64,000 nt of DNA from Blasia pusilla (GCA_050084515.1 CM114273.1:4154001-4218000), one strand, 5' to 3'. Positions 12,243-23,883 are shown, counted from the stretch's first letter. The notes: generated by a model not told the origin, from the letters alone. Numbers and translations: made by a program.

Positions 12243-13265
12243 TTAGGCTGGCACGCCCGTGTTTTGGGCTTGCGTCTGGGCGGCCCGGTTCAGAACTGAC
12301 CCCAGCGATGAACCTCTGGATCTAGCTCGCGGTGGCATGGAGCTACATCCCCGCGCTATAGTGCTCAATTGCCTGGTAGGTCCTGGCCGTCCGCGGCCTT
12401 GAATCTGGCGGCTCACTTTGCCAATTCCCCATCTTCTGGCAAGTTTGAAGTCTTGTGTTGTTGGTCTAGTTGTCGCCAGACCAGCGTACTGTCGCCGCAA
12501 AAATTCCACATTCTCCCACTTCTTAAAAATGGCTTCTGGCAGAAACTCATCCCCCCACTCTTCCACCTTCCTCGCGTAAAAGTGTTGTAATCTTACGATG
12601 AACCGATAGCGCCTCTCTTCCACATTCGTCATTCCCGCTAGAGTCACAAGGTGACCAAATTCAAATATGTAATCCCAAATACTGCCGGTCTGTTGTAAAG
12701 ACTCCAACGCCTTGCGTCTAAGCACATATTCATTGGCGGACACTAGCTGCGCTTTGATCAATTGCTTAAGCTCCTCCCAGGTGCTAATGGGCGGCGGTGG
12801 GGCGGCTTCACGCTTGCACCGCCATCAAACAGCAACGAGCCACTTCTCCTAAGTGGGAACATGCGTATGTGAACCACCCTACCTAGCAAAAAATTGTAGA
12901 TACAACGACATAACCAATTCCCATGACTCAAATAAACTCAGGTCCCGCTCTCCATTGTTGACGGGCGGTTTCGCGGGCTTTGGCCACCGCAGCCTGTGTC
13001 TCTCACCTTGAACTTGTGCGCCAGGATACTCTGCCGCTGATACTGAATGGGGAGGGGAATTGGGCAGCTCCCTAGCTGCACGGCCTGCTGGTTCAGCTGC
13101 GACAGGTTCTTCAGCCATCTCACTCATATTGTCGAACATGGTTTGGTGGAGCTGCTCAAGCTCATCCTCGCGTTCTTTGAGTCTGATTTTGAGGGCTTCT
13201 CTTTGAGCTTCCGCATGCGCTAGCTGCTGTTCCATCTCTGAACTCGATCCACGTGTGTGCACCAT
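12243..13265 (-). pseudogene. Gypsy gag remnant
   Basis: Gag forms the virus-like particle. I prefer the start at 13,265 (MVHTRGSSSEMEQQL), a form typical of plant gypsy gag, over the ATG seven codons upstream. Residues 10-45 look like a coiled coil. The frame breaks near 12,879 and resumes in another frame at 12,761-12,243. That part has the retrotransposon gag core (SANEYVLRRKALESLQQTGS, YIFEFGHLVTLAGMTN, RFIVRLQ) followed by a basic Gly/Arg-rich tail. No clear CCHC zinc knuckle is left. Confidence 0.8.
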
Positions 13266-13286
13266 CCACCTTCTACCGAAAACCAC

Positions 13287-15359
13287 GACCTGACTTTGAG
13301 GAAAATTGAGTATTTATTGGGAGGAGAGTGGAGCGGGAGAAAGGAGATAAAGAAGTTTAAATGGGATATCCTTGCATGCATGACCTTAGTCTTGGACCCT
13401 TACAACAAAGGATTAGTGATGAATTTCATGCAACAAGGTACACAAAAGTAGGGCATGTGGCATGACAAATGGAGGGAGATGCACTATTTCTCAATTAAGG
13501 ACAGAATATCACTACTTATCAGGCTTGAAAGTTTACACACCATCCATTGGTTCATTAACTCTCAACCTTGGCCCCCAAGAAATGAGGAGAGGTTTAAAAG
13601 CCAAGATCTCCAAACCAAAAATTCCCATTTGGCATCTCCAAGATGAAGAGGTTGCCTTGAGACATCACTACTCATAACCATCTTGGTGACTTAGATGTCC
13701 CAAACACATTTGATAAGTTGCAAATTCAATGAAAATGACCAGGTTGCTGAAGTCGATCCACCTGGTCAACACCACTACATAAAAAACCCCTACATTCCAC
13801 CAAGAAAGAAAACCATCTTTCTAGTATAGATGAGCCCTCCTTGTAAAGTTTAAGCCAAGACTTCTATTGAATTTTGTTTTGGGACATATGGAGAAGTATA
13901 CATATTCTATCTCACTTTCCATATTCCATAATTGCCCCCAAATCTAAAAAACTTGAGGGTCTTCACCTTTAATATGATTCTATTTTCAAGTCTCCCTCCT
14001 TGGTGTTGTATTTGTAAAACCTCCCAAAGGTGTTTAATTTGTAAAACCTCACTGAGATTCTCCAAGAAAGTCTTGTTACAATTCATAAGGAAATAAGAAA
14101 TAATAAGGAATAAATGATAAGCCTTAAAATTATGTAATAAAACACAAAGATTGACAACGATTTAACATATTAGGAATTGAAGGGATACTAAAACTTATTC
14201 AGGTTCCCCTCTTCTTTTATAACGACTAGAACATGAAACCCAAGGTAAACTTTAAGGGAGAAAATATGACACATTCAAGGGCATCTAACATAGCATGAAC
14301 TAGCCTAATAAGAGTGAAGGCAATAATTGCAAGCAGCTTGTTCCATAACTGACCAAGCCACCTGAGAATTCCATAGTATCCTATGCTCAGTTAAGCTAGG
14401 TCACCAATTCTGTTAGTGATCTAAACTACCATAGCTTCTGCCCGTCCAAATGCTGCCACATGAAGTTAAGTCAAGAATTAGGGTGCAGAATTGTTGTGAA
14501 TACATCTCTAGTCTAATCAGGGGTGAGGGATGGTTAGAAGTTCTTTTTCTCCTTAACATGTTCACATATCTTTTTTACCTGTGGTTGAGTTAGTTTGAAC
14601 TCCACCACAAAAACATGGAGACTCAGATGGTGAAAGACCCGTTGGCAAGTCGTTTGCATTACACACATAGTTTTGATGAACTCAATGAAGGCCAACGTTT
14701 GGAGTGGCTTCATAAGCATTTGGTCTCAGCCTGTCTGAATGGAGTTCACCAAAAACTTGGAGCATCATAAGTTGGGAGGTTCTGATGGGTTCATAAGAAA
14801 GTATTACTCTGGTGCTGGAGGAAATCTGTGGAGGTCGTTCTGCTCTGTGGATCAAGCACTATCTCATGGAGAGAAACGACTAGTGTCCAGCAATCCAGAA
14901 CCTCGAGTCCACCATCTCAAAAGGAATGCAAGGCCTACTCCAGGCTCTCATTGTGGGAGCACGATATACAAGGAAGTCTGACGGATCGGAAGTGGTGCTA
15001 CTAGGAAATCTGGATGTAATACCATAGCAATTAGAAGCAGTCTGCTCATTCTAAGTTTCTGAATTGGAGTGACTTCTAAGCAGTAATCTTCACCAATCCA
15101 ACTTATCTTCACTTATCTTCACTTAAACTTCATAAATAAAGATTCATGGAGAAGAGGTAAATAAGTGAAGATAGGTATGGAAACGTTCATCCTCAGAAAT
15201 CCAGGTCCGTTATAAGTTCACTCCCATTCAGTCTGCAAATCTGAAACCGGCTGCAGTGAATTTATGATTCCAGACTCTAAGCTGTGATATTCGGGAGTTC
15301 TCTAACCGGATAAATGATGGCTAGGAAGCAATGAAACCAATTGCAACGGGGTTGCACAA
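13287..15359. other. No recognised gene
   Basis: Mostly AT-rich sequence. The part just beyond gag (13,290-13,450) should hold the leader and 5' LTR of the gypsy element, but I could not pair it with a downstream LTR. One open frame at 14,739-14,981 (plus, 80 codons, MEFTKNLEHHKLGGSDGF start) is the longest here. It has no motif I recognise and no flanking exons, so it is mentioned only as a possibility. Confidence 0.5.
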
Positions 15360-16394
15360 GCTCTAAGAATAAGACCGCAGCTTAGCTAGCGAGGACTCAC
15401 ACCGAGTAGGCCCCGCGAAGTTAAGTCGAAGGAAAATAGATCTTGTGGGATCGCAGATATTCCAAGAATACACGAGACCTGCACAGAATGGAGTACTTAC
15501 TATTACTACAGATGGACAGTCATCGTGAGAGAAAGCTGAAGTAAATGAGACGTACTGGAAGTGCACCAACTCAAGAGAAAGACGGAAGAAAACCCGGAGG
15601 ACCCAGACAGAGTGTAGAATGTAGCCACGTGGTATTGTCTAATGGCGTAGCAGTTAAAGCTGGAAGAATAGTGATGCCAGCATTTCTAGACCAAGTGAGG
15701 AAACATAAGCATCCAATGGGGGAGACGAATGTCGAAAAAAAGTTAGTGTAACACTCTATAACGCATTTATTGAGAATGAAAAATTCTCCTGCCATCAGTT
15801 GTACCACCTTCTACCAACTGTTTCTCAGTGAACTGAATATTATTCGGGTGCATGTAACTGTATTCCGATGGAGAACGCGATGGATCGACTTCTGTCGTTG
15901 CAGCCAGAAATTTCATGGGGAAGTTGGAACAGTTACTCTGAGTGACAGATCTTTTTAATATCCGGTGCGCGTTTCTGCAGAGTTGGAAAAATCCTGGGTA
16001 TGAACCACAATTCTTTCCCTCCCGAACTCTTTGACACTGGCAGAATTACAGGAGAAATCTAACGACCAGCAAACAATTCATGAGCGGCAAATCCAGTTCA
16101 GCCAACACATATAGATTGAAGAGGGCTAGCTTAAGAGATGGAAGACAAGGCTAATCGTGTGATGATGTATGGGATAGAAAATCCATATCAGTCGCGCCCC
16201 ACTCACACGAAAAAGCTATCCATATCAATGACGAGAAGACTTCAGAGCACGGAAAGTGAAACTGCCCATAGAATACCAACATATGCAGACAGTCATCACT
16301 CTGCACTCAAACATGATTCCAGATGGGTTCACAAGAGCCCCACCAATTGAATGCGAGAGAAAATCGGAGAGCGAAATGAGGGCTGTGCGCTCTT

Positions 16395-16559
16395 GGCATG
16401 TCGTAGATCTTCACCACCATGGGTCTTCCATTCTAAACTCTCAAAAAACCACAGATTTCTCCTCTACAAGACTCCAGCTCAACAGAACCACTTAGAGATG
16501 AGTATGCAGCTCAGAATCAAATAGAATGGACGACCTAAGGTGGTGCAGATCGACATGCC
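16395..16559. repeat. Fold-back module 2, copy F
   Basis: Ends are GGCATGTCGTAGATCTTCAC on the left and GGTGCAGATCGACATGCC on the right, a terminal inverted match of about 18 nt. Inner arms CTTCCATTCTA / TAGAATGGACG extend it. This copy shows the outer limits of the module most clearly. Confidence 0.6.
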
Positions 16560-17058
16560 AGAGACTCAGAACAGAGGGGAAGTTGAGTATAGTTCTCTAA
16601 AGTTGACTATAGAGAAGATGGAGGACATACGAGAGATACCAAGAGGGCGTGGTCTATGCCAGAGATTTCTGCAGTTACTGCAGGTCGCTTTCCATTCCGA
16701 TTCCAACGCCAATCTCTCCTTACAAGCTACATACAACTACGGAAATAAGTCATGAGAGAGAATCCATACATCCGGAAAACACACTCAATCGCGCGGGTTT
16801 ACCAACCACAGAGGTAACAGAAATGGAACCTTATTCCTTGTAAGCGCTGTGAAAAGTTTACTGTATGCCCGCAGATACATGAAGATCATTCACATGTGCA
16901 AACAAACACTTTCACGTAAATGAACGCACAGAGAAGCGAGGTTATTTCTTCTTAAGAGAACTGGTAATCATTTTGCAGACTGACTGACTTGCTAGGGTAG
17001 AAAGCAATCGCCTTGACAGCGTAGATGATTCGCTTGTCGACTTCAAGCAGCGATTTTT

Positions 17059-17140
17059 CTGACAGTATGGGCCTTCCGAATTAGCCCACTGCTTTCTTGC
17101 GCTCTTGTAGACAGAACACGCGAAGCCCAATTCTGTTACA
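17059..17140. repeat. Hairpin 1, copy F unit 1
   Basis: Decayed version: the left arm has CTGACAGTATGGGCCTTCCG; the right arm ends GAAGCCCAATTCTGTTACA. Pairing is weaker than in the other copies. Confidence 0.55.
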
Positions 17141-17529
17141 AACATCAGGTTCCAGGGGATGGGAATCTCGTCTCGAATACCTCTCGAGAGCCGAAATATG
17201 TCTCATCTGAATTCACAATGAGTCAGGATAGAGAATCCATGCATCCGGAAACACAATCAATCTCGCGAGTTTATCAACCAAAGAAGTAACAGAAATGAAA
17301 CCTCGTTCCCTGTAAACTTGAGAAAAGTTTATTGTATACACGAAGTTACATGAAATCATTCGCATGTGCAAACGTGCACTTCCACGTAAATGAACGCTCA
17401 GAGAAGTGAATTCGTTGCTTCTTGAAAGAACTAATAATCCTTCTGCAGACGCACTGACTTTCTTTCTAAGATAGGCGGCAATAGCCTTAACAGCGTAGAT
17501 GAGCACTTTCTCGACTTCAACCAGCAATT

Positions 17530-17617
17530 CTTGTGACAGTAATGGCTCTCCCGAATTCAGCCCACCACTTTCTTGCTCACTTGTGGACTGAATTCGCGAA
17601 GGCCAGTCCTGTCACAA
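17530..17617. repeat. Hairpin 1, copy F unit 2
   Basis: Left arm CTTGTGACAGTAATGGCTCT, right arm ending GGCCAGTCCTGTCACAA. Well preserved. Confidence 0.7.
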
Positions 17618-18494
17618 ACATCAGGTTCCAGGGAATGGCAACCTCGTCATCCAATAACCCTCGAGCGCCGATCTATGTCTCATCCGATTTCACGAAGGCA
17701 CCTGAACTGAGACAAAGACCGAACGATTGATTCGAAAGCAGGAGTATCACCTCGAATCTCACCCCAGGGAGTGATGCCAAAGCTGGACTCCCGGGTATCC
17801 GCCCTAGAGGGCCTCTAATCCTAAGCGCTTGCCATTGGATCAGCTCCAAAGCTGTTGACATCCACTCACAAGAACTCAAAGTGGGGCCTGTAAAGTCACC
17901 CCTCACTCGGCTGCAGGCGCTAGCTACCGGATATGATACACCGACAATGGAATCGGATCAGGAGGTGGGATTCATCACACCACAGCTAAACGAAGCCTTC
18001 GCCATGAGAATACTTGCTGCACAGGATGCCATCAAGCACCTACGCCAGAATGACGTAGGTGCTTAGTTCGGGAGAGCCAGTAATGCCCCATCACATATCA
18101 TGTCAACGTTGTTTAGGGCCTTTGGATTCTTCTCCAAACCCACGTCAACATCTTGCTGGAGTTCCATTCCGCTCCTTGAAAACCTGCTAGAATGAAAAAT
18201 CGAACAAAGTGGGGATCAATCTACAAAACAAAGCAGTCTTCGCTCCCACAAGATCTATTCTAAATGAAGGAGGGTGGATTGACACAAACTATAGATATGA
18301 ATCAACAAACAAATGAAGCGATTTGCTTGCAAACATAACATAACATCGCCAAAAAAAATTGCAAACAAACATAACTATTGCCAAAAAAACAAGAGTTCTA
18401 GAGCTTCAAGGCTGGCATGATGAGTCTCCCTACCAAGAAGGTGGAAGGGGGAGGAGACCCAAATGAAGCTCATTGATTCCATGGAATGGAAGAG

Positions 18495-18640
18495 GGGGGA
18501 GCTTGTTTTTATAACGCCCTTGAGTGGCGGCCCGTTTTTAGGGCTTGTGTAGAGAGAGGTATCCGCCTTGGGGCTTACGTAGAGAGACGCATCCGCTTTA
18601 GGGCTTACCTGGAAATTTAACGTTCACCTTAGGGCTTCCA
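18495..18640 (-). promoter_or_regulatory. Promoter-like block of copy F
   Basis: TATA-type element on the minus strand (complement of TGTTTTTATA at 18,504-18,513). It is preceded by diverged copies of the 18-bp word (GGGGCTTACGTAGAGAG, TTAGGGCTTACCTGGA and CTTAGGGCTTCC, as seen on the plus strand). Weaker than in copy B. Confidence 0.5.
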
Positions 18641-20335
18641 TGACTACTCCTCCGAAGCCAGATGAGGTGGCTGATGAACTCTTTGGGTTTAGGTTTGGAT
18701 GCTGTTTAAAAAGCTGAGGCTGCCCTAAGTTCCTCCAAGTTAGGTTTGGAAACAAAATTTATTTCCAGAGTGTTATAAGTGGATTGAAAACGAAGATAAG
18801 AAGTGTAGCCAGGGTTAGTTACATTGCAATATCTTGGGAGGTTAGATTACATTAAAATTGAAGGAAAATTCAACATATTATGGGTACACATCCTTTAGCA
18901 ATACCAATTGCATATTTAGAAAAATTATTCTCAATCTCTAAATAATGGATGATGGTTGGTTGGGAGGCCGTTGATATCCTAAAAATTGTAAGGAGAATCC
19001 GAAGAGACATATGCATGCGTTTCTATCAAGCCTTTCTTAGATATTTGCTTCATATTGATCATGAGCAAGTTTATGTAGTATGTGGTTTTCCATACGGTCC
19101 CTAAAACCAAACCTTATTACACCCTCAATTTATTCAATTCTATTAAAATCTAGAGGAAATTTTTAGAAAACCCAATTATTCCTTAGCAGCACATTTACCT
19201 CATATAGAGTGGTTTCATTTATTTTCCCGGAAAATAATCCACTAGTGAATCATGTGGTGGAAACATAGCTCTTTTGGAAATTTTCTTATTTTGTTGGTTA
19301 GTATTGTCCGTTTATAATGTACTAACTGCTAAAAAATCCATTTCATATGGAGTTTTCATGATTGGAGAAAAGATATAAATTTCATATTCATGATGCATTA
19401 AATCTAACACTTATTATTTTCCAAGTTTCCTCATTAGAAAAAACTCCATACTAGCAAACATCATAAAGATGATTGCTAGCTTTGAGTTGCTCCTAAATTA
19501 AGAAATGTAATGGCCTATCCAAACATGATTTCATGGGGTTATCTAGGATGTGTTTTTAATGTTAGAGAGAAAATAAAGAAATGTAGGTACGATTAGCTAG
19601 TTTGCATCCACCAGCTAAGCAAATAGAATTGTTACCAATTCTCTTATCTATTTCTGAAATATGAACCTAACCAATTTTAAATTCCTCATCAATGGTATTT
19701 AACTTACCCCAAAAAATTGTTATTACTATTCAACTTACCCCCAAAAATTGTTATTGTACACCCCGTATGAGTTCTTATTTTAGTCCTTATTTTGAATAAG
19801 ATCCCACATCATTATCCCTATTTGACATTAAAATTGGAAGTCAAGTCATTTCCATGAATTATCTCTAGATAATATAATTCATTTGATTTCTCATTCATAT
19901 CTTTCAAAAAGTAGAATACGGAATAATTATCTCTAGAGATTATACCATCCCTTGCTTTTTGATTAAAACTTGATGCCATGACATTCATGCCCTTCAAATA
20001 ATAATCTGTAGAGTTTTGAAGAACATGCCTGAGTTGATATCAATTTAATCTATGGAGAAATAAGGAATATTATTTTATTGGAGCTCTCTCATCCTTCAAA
20101 AAGTAGATTCATAGATAATTATCTCTAGGCATTACTTACCTCATTGATTGGTGCACTTACCTATCATACCTCCATTGAATCAAATGAAATGCTTCCGTCT
20201 AGTGACTATGGACTTGAAATGTTTCTTCAGTAGACACTATCCATTAAATCCAGCTCTAGAGGATTAGAATTAGGAGAATCTCTTGTCTCCTATGAATGAA
20301 GCAAGTTGACACTCATCCTTCGTGGCAAACATGTG
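18641..20335 (-). repeat. Family T flank of copy F joined to tail of fragment G
   Basis: The part 18,780-19,340 matches other upstream flanks (AATCATGTGGTGGAAACATA near 19,245-19,265). The part 19,790-20,330 matches the tail type: paired CTTTCAAAAAGTAGAATACG and TCAAAAAGTAGATTCATAG words followed by ATAATTATCTCTAG. Between them is AT-rich sequence with a short direct repeat (CAACTTACCCCCAAAAATTG type) near 19,690-19,755. No gene is seen. Confidence 0.5.
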
Positions 20336-20590
20336 CATGATATGAATTGTGGAAGGGCTTCCCAAGTTCTCGCTGTTCAGGACCGCGCTCTAGACTGTTC
20401 AGGTTGATGGAGGCAAATGGATGGAGGTGACATTGGAGGCCTCAAGTTGACAGTGCGTGGAATGAACAAAGAATCGAAAGTGAACTTCGACAGCTAGAGC
20501 CATCAGCCAGATCAAGCGTGTTAAGAAATTACTCAGAAGAGATCGATATTCATTATTCATGAGAAAAGGGGTGGAAAACATAGCCCCCCA
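20336..20590 (-). repeat. Family T fragment G, 3' end only
   Basis: Matches the 3' end of copies B, C' and D: GGAAGGGCTTCCCAAGTTCT, the GATGGAGGCAAATGGATGGA word, and the GGAGGCCTCAAGTTGACAG word. It breaks off abruptly near 20,590, where unrelated, GC-richer sequence begins. Confidence 0.65.
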
Positions 20591-20894
20591 CTCCTGGTGG
20601 ATGGGACATCACATGCAGCGATCGTCTGATCGGATGCCAAAAGAGCTTGGGCTCTGATTTCGATTTGCTTCCAAGTCCTTCAGCTCCAGTTTCGACTCTT
20701 GGGGACTCGAGGCCGTCGCCAATGGAAGCTCGACAGTCCTCCTTTGAGAGCAGCTCCTGCGTTGAGATTTCGAGCGGCTGTTCCGCGTGGAAGGATCACA
20801 TATGAAGCGCTTGTGGCGCGATGTAAAACGTCTCTCATTTCAAGCGCCTTTCCGACTTCGCATGGGACAGGAACTGGAGCTCGAGTGCTATGGT

Positions 20895-21065
20895 TGACGA
20901 GATCGGATCCCCCTTAATCTGATGTTTGTGACAGAAGTGCACTTCGTAAATTCGGTCCACATGTGCGCCAGAATTCGGGAGGGCTATTACTGTCACAAGA
21001 ATTGCAAGTTGAAATCCACAACCTCTTCATCTACGCTCTCCAAGGAGATTGTTGGCTACCCCTAA
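20895..21065 (+). repeat. Family T fragment in opposite orientation
   Basis: A short plus-strand piece of the body middle containing hairpin 1 and the following GAAATCCACAACCTCTTCAT-type sequence. It lies next to minus-strand fragment G, so a break with inversion happened between about 20,590 and 20,895. Confidence 0.6.
20924..20999. repeat. Hairpin 1, inverted fragment
   Basis: Left arm TTTGTGACAGAAGTGCACTT, right arm ending GGGCTATTACTGTCACAAG. The loop-proximal part is shortened compared with copies B and D. Confidence 0.65.
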
Positions 21066-21345
21066 AAGTCAGTGTTTTTGCAAAATAATTATCAAATGAA
21101 GTATATGTAGCAATTTACATCAAAATTTAAGGCAGCCCTCATATAGTTATAGCCGCGAATACTTCTCAAGTTTCAGCGTAACTTGAGCGGGAGAAAAATA
21201 CTACCGATCACCTGTAGGAAATGTTGGGGGTGTCACCAGTAAGGCACCTTATAAGTACACTTTAATAGTATAGATTCCTTCTTTTGTGGAATATTTAACA
21301 GCACCTTAAGTTCATGTTCTAGTGTTGTAGAAAAAAATCTTATGT

Positions 21346-21860
21346 GATATGGTTGCCTAAAAATCTTCTGAATGTAAATAGAGCTTCATAAATTTTGGCT
21401 TTATGGACCGAATGGTAAATAAGATTCTAAAAAAACTCTGTTTACCACTATTTAATAATTTTTTCCTGAAAGTTTCTCCACCAAAAGAAGTAACTTTTTC
21501 CCATATATCCTCTCTAACAATTTGATAAAATCTCAAAATCTAAATAACCTTTGCGAATGTCCTTCCTTCTATATAACTATATTTTAAAAAAAGTAGTGAG
21601 GATGTATGAGGTATTATTATTATGATAAGGCAAGGCCTCCGAGCCAACTACGAATCATTCATTAGAAAGAAACATATGGCTCTAAAATGTATTTTCTTTT
21701 TCTGAATTCCATTTTGGTGAACTCAAAATATGTGTTATATTCTCTCTTTTTTTTTTCCTCTAGACAGTAGCCTTAAACAAGAGGAGATTAGATCAAGAGG
21801 AGTTTATTAAATCTCCTTTACACTCTTCACCTAACCTAAGTTTGCCATCCAAGCCTAAAG
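21346..21860 (+). repeat. Left arm of a 0.5-kb inverted repeat
   Basis: Pairs with 23,355-23,883 on the opposite strand. Easy landmarks are TGGTTGCCTAAAAATCTTCT at the outer end and CCTTAAACAAGAGGAGATTA at the inner end, both found reversed in the other arm. The arms are diverged but colinear over about 500 bp. No terminal transposon signature or target-site duplication was recognised. Confidence 0.7.
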
Positions 21861-21868
21861 CATTAATG

Positions 21869-22018
21869 CTTATGGAAACCTGCATAGGCGGCTACTCTAG
21901 ATATAGGAAGCCACTCAATCTTCAGCATGGTTTAGCCTTTCTGCTTATGGAAACCTGCATAGGCAGCTACTCTAGATATAGGAAGCCACGCAATCTTAAG
22001 TCTGGTTTAGCCTTTCTC
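21869..22018 (+). repeat. 75-bp tandem repeat, two units
   Basis: Two adjacent 75-bp units (21,869-21,943 and 21,944-22,018), each starting CTTATGGAAACCTGCATAGG, with about five differences. The length is a multiple of three and the frame stays open (ME-TCIG-YSRYRKP repeats), but nothing else supports coding. Confidence 0.85.
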
Positions 22019-22658
22019 CTGAAGTTAACCATGGAGGAATGACCCCCTCAAAGTTATTTCTCAACAAATATCCTCCAAAGATTGAGCAGCCCCCTAAAAG
22101 GCATTATTGATTGAAGCTTCTTTTCTCCATTGGATTTCTTACCTCATTATGAGATTCCTTTTTTCCTCTATGGAACATAGCTATAGCTAGCAAAGCAAAG
22201 AAGTGTCTATGGCTAATGCCTTGTTTTGGGGTGGGGGCAAATCTCTTACCTCTCTATGGGATTCCTTCTTTTTACATTCCACGAGATTTCTTACTTGGTC
22301 TTTTGGTTATGACTATTGTTTCATTTGTTCAAAGAGAAGTATTTCAAATTTTTTCTATTTGTATGAATAAGAAAATCTTTGATTTAAAATAGCTCTTATG
22401 TTTTGAAGATTTTTGAAGTTTTTTGCAATGATGTATGGGTAAATTAACTCAGCACCTCCTCTTATATTCTTCAATTTGGGAGATTTACAAATTTCCTTAG
22501 ACATGATCTAGATTCCTCAATTTCCAAAGCACGTTTCCAATTTCACCTTAGGGTGACGTGGGATTCTAATGATCTTTTCTTGCATGTCTTGGAACTTAAT
22601 TGACTTGGATTTTGCATTGCAACATGTGCTTGTTTGGGTTAAGGTGGAGCCAAAGTCT

Positions 22659-22699
22659 AGCTAAGATCCTTCTAATGGAGCTTGAGAAGGATCTTAGCT
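22659..22699. repeat. Perfect 15-bp hairpin
   Basis: Arms AGCTAAGATCCTTCT and AGAAGGATCTTAGCT pair perfectly around an 11-nt loop. Confidence 0.85.
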
Positions 22700-22773
22700 T
22701 AGAGAATAATCCTAAAGCACATAATCTTCATAAACACATGAGGCTATACTCCATAACGAGAAAGGCTATCTTG

Positions 22774-22802
22774 GTGTTGAGAAGAGTCATTCTTCTCAAC
22801 AC
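22774..22802. repeat. Perfect 12-bp hairpin
   Basis: Arms GTGTTGAGAAGA and TCTTCTCAACAC pair perfectly around a 5-nt loop, 75 bp from the previous hairpin. Confidence 0.8.
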
Positions 22803-22858
22803 TCCATGTATAGATTGGTATGTGGTTACCGGAGCTACCCCAACATATGACTTACTAC

Positions 22859-23240
22859 AATGGAACAAATATTAGTTTCTGATGGCGTAGCATTTTATGT
22901 TGAAATAATAATCATATGATAATTTGTTGACGAAGTGAGAAAAGATATGCATCTAATGGGGGAGAGGAACATTGACAAAAAAAAGAGTATGAGAATCGAA
23001 AACACATGTATTGTGAATGGCAGACCGTGAGGAATACTAAACTCCACCTACTTTTTCGGCCGGTAAGAGTTTTCTCTTAGAGCTTGTAGTTTCGTTCCAA
23101 ATCGCTAAGGCAATGGATCGACTGATGCTAGTGCTATGGAACTATGGAAGCTTGTTCCCTGTAAATGCTGTGGCAATTTTCTTGCATGCCATCATTCTGA
23201 GGTGCAAACATTTAGTTTACGTACATGAACGCCCTGAAAC
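22859..23240 (-). repeat. Diverged family T fragment
   Basis: Resembles the region of copy F near 15,640-15,800 and the reverse of copy D near 34,140-34,270 (GTGAGAAAAGATATGCATCT followed by AATGGGGGAGAGGAACATTG). It continues with a piece like the TTCCCTGTAA...GCTGTG region. Strongly decayed and lacking both hairpins. Confidence 0.5.
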
Positions 23241-23354
23241 TGGAGCTCCTTATTCTTAGGAAAACTGGTATTATCGGACTATCATATAGTTTACAAACAT
23301 ATAGTTTACGTACATGAACTTTTATGATAAACTTGAGGTTGGATCTACATTGGT

Positions 23355-23883
23355 GAGATTAGGTTAGGATGGAAAACTTAGGTTTGGTGTGTAAAGGAGA
23401 TTAGATAAACTCATAGTTGATCTAATCTCTTCTTGTTTAAGGCTACTTTCTAGAGAAAAAATTAAGAGAGAATTTAACAAATATTTCGAGTTCACTAAAA
23501 TGGAATTTAAAAATAGAAACCTACATTTTGGAATGATATGTTTCTTTCAGATGAATGATTCCAAGTTGGATTGGAGGCCATACCTTCTCATAATAATAAT
23601 ATCTCATAGATCCTCACTAGTTTTTTAAGAATTTAGAGATACATATTATAAGAAAGGACATGAGCATAGGTTGTTTAGATTTTCAGATTTTTTCAAATTG
23701 TTAGAAAGGATATATGGAGAAAATTTCTCATAGCAATTATTCAAGGAAAAAATTATTAAAAAGTGGTAAAAATTATTTTTTTAGAATCTTATCTACCATA
23801 GGGTCCATAAAGTCAAACCTGATTTAAGCCAAAATTTGTGAAGTTCAATGTACATTTAGAAGATTTTTAGGCAACCATACCAA
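23355..23883 (-). repeat. Right arm of a 0.5-kb inverted repeat
   Basis: Reverse-complement partner of 21,346-21,860. It ends next to the upstream flank of family T copy C, which starts near 23,905. Confidence 0.7.

Larger units (their letters stand above)
8700..13286 (-). mobile_element. Degenerate Ty3/gypsy LTR retrotransposon
   Basis: The order on the minus strand is gag, protease, reverse transcriptase, RNase H, integrase, which is the gypsy order; copia has integrase before RT. Each domain is recognisable but the polyprotein is spread over different frames with many stops. Neither LTR, primer-binding site nor polypurine tract could be identified by eye, so the outer limits are uncertain. 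Near 8,760-8,900 there are traces that could be the C-terminal chromodomain-like region of a plant chromovirus, but they are too decayed to be sure. The element is dead: catalytic positions in RT and integrase are lost. Confidence 0.9.
16754..17700 (-). repeat. Tandem duplication inside copy F
   Basis: Two diverged units of about 470-480 bp, roughly 16,754-17,219 and 17,220-17,700. Each holds the AGAATCCAT(A/G)CATCCGGAAA word at its left, the TGAACGC(A/T)CAGAGAAG word in the middle, and hairpin 1 towards the right. The units differ at many positions, so the duplication is not recent. Confidence 0.65.
15360..18494 (-). repeat. Family T copy F, gene-like body
   Basis: Near full-length copy on the minus strand. 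The 5' part (17,880-18,180) keeps the acceptor-proximal stretch and the conserved peptide region. The middle part (16,754-17,700) is duplicated in tandem, so hairpin 1 occurs twice. Module 2 lies at 16,395-16,559. The 3' part near 15,370-15,770 matches copies B and D (GATGGACAGTCATCGTGAGA word). Frames are broken throughout. Confidence 0.7.
22019..22858. other. No recognised gene; loop of the inverted repeat
   Basis: AT-rich unique-looking sequence between the inverted arms. The only marked structures are two perfect short hairpins near 22,659-22,802, listed separately. Confidence 0.5.

Noticed and set aside
12243-12370. CCHC zinc knuckle at the end of gag
   Set aside because: Some Cys residues can be read in another frame after 12,243, but no C-x2-C-x4-H-x4-C spacing is present.
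8700-13700. LTR pair of the gypsy element
   Set aside because: I compared the sequence beyond gag with that beyond integrase and found no matching long terminal repeat, primer-binding site or polypurine tract.
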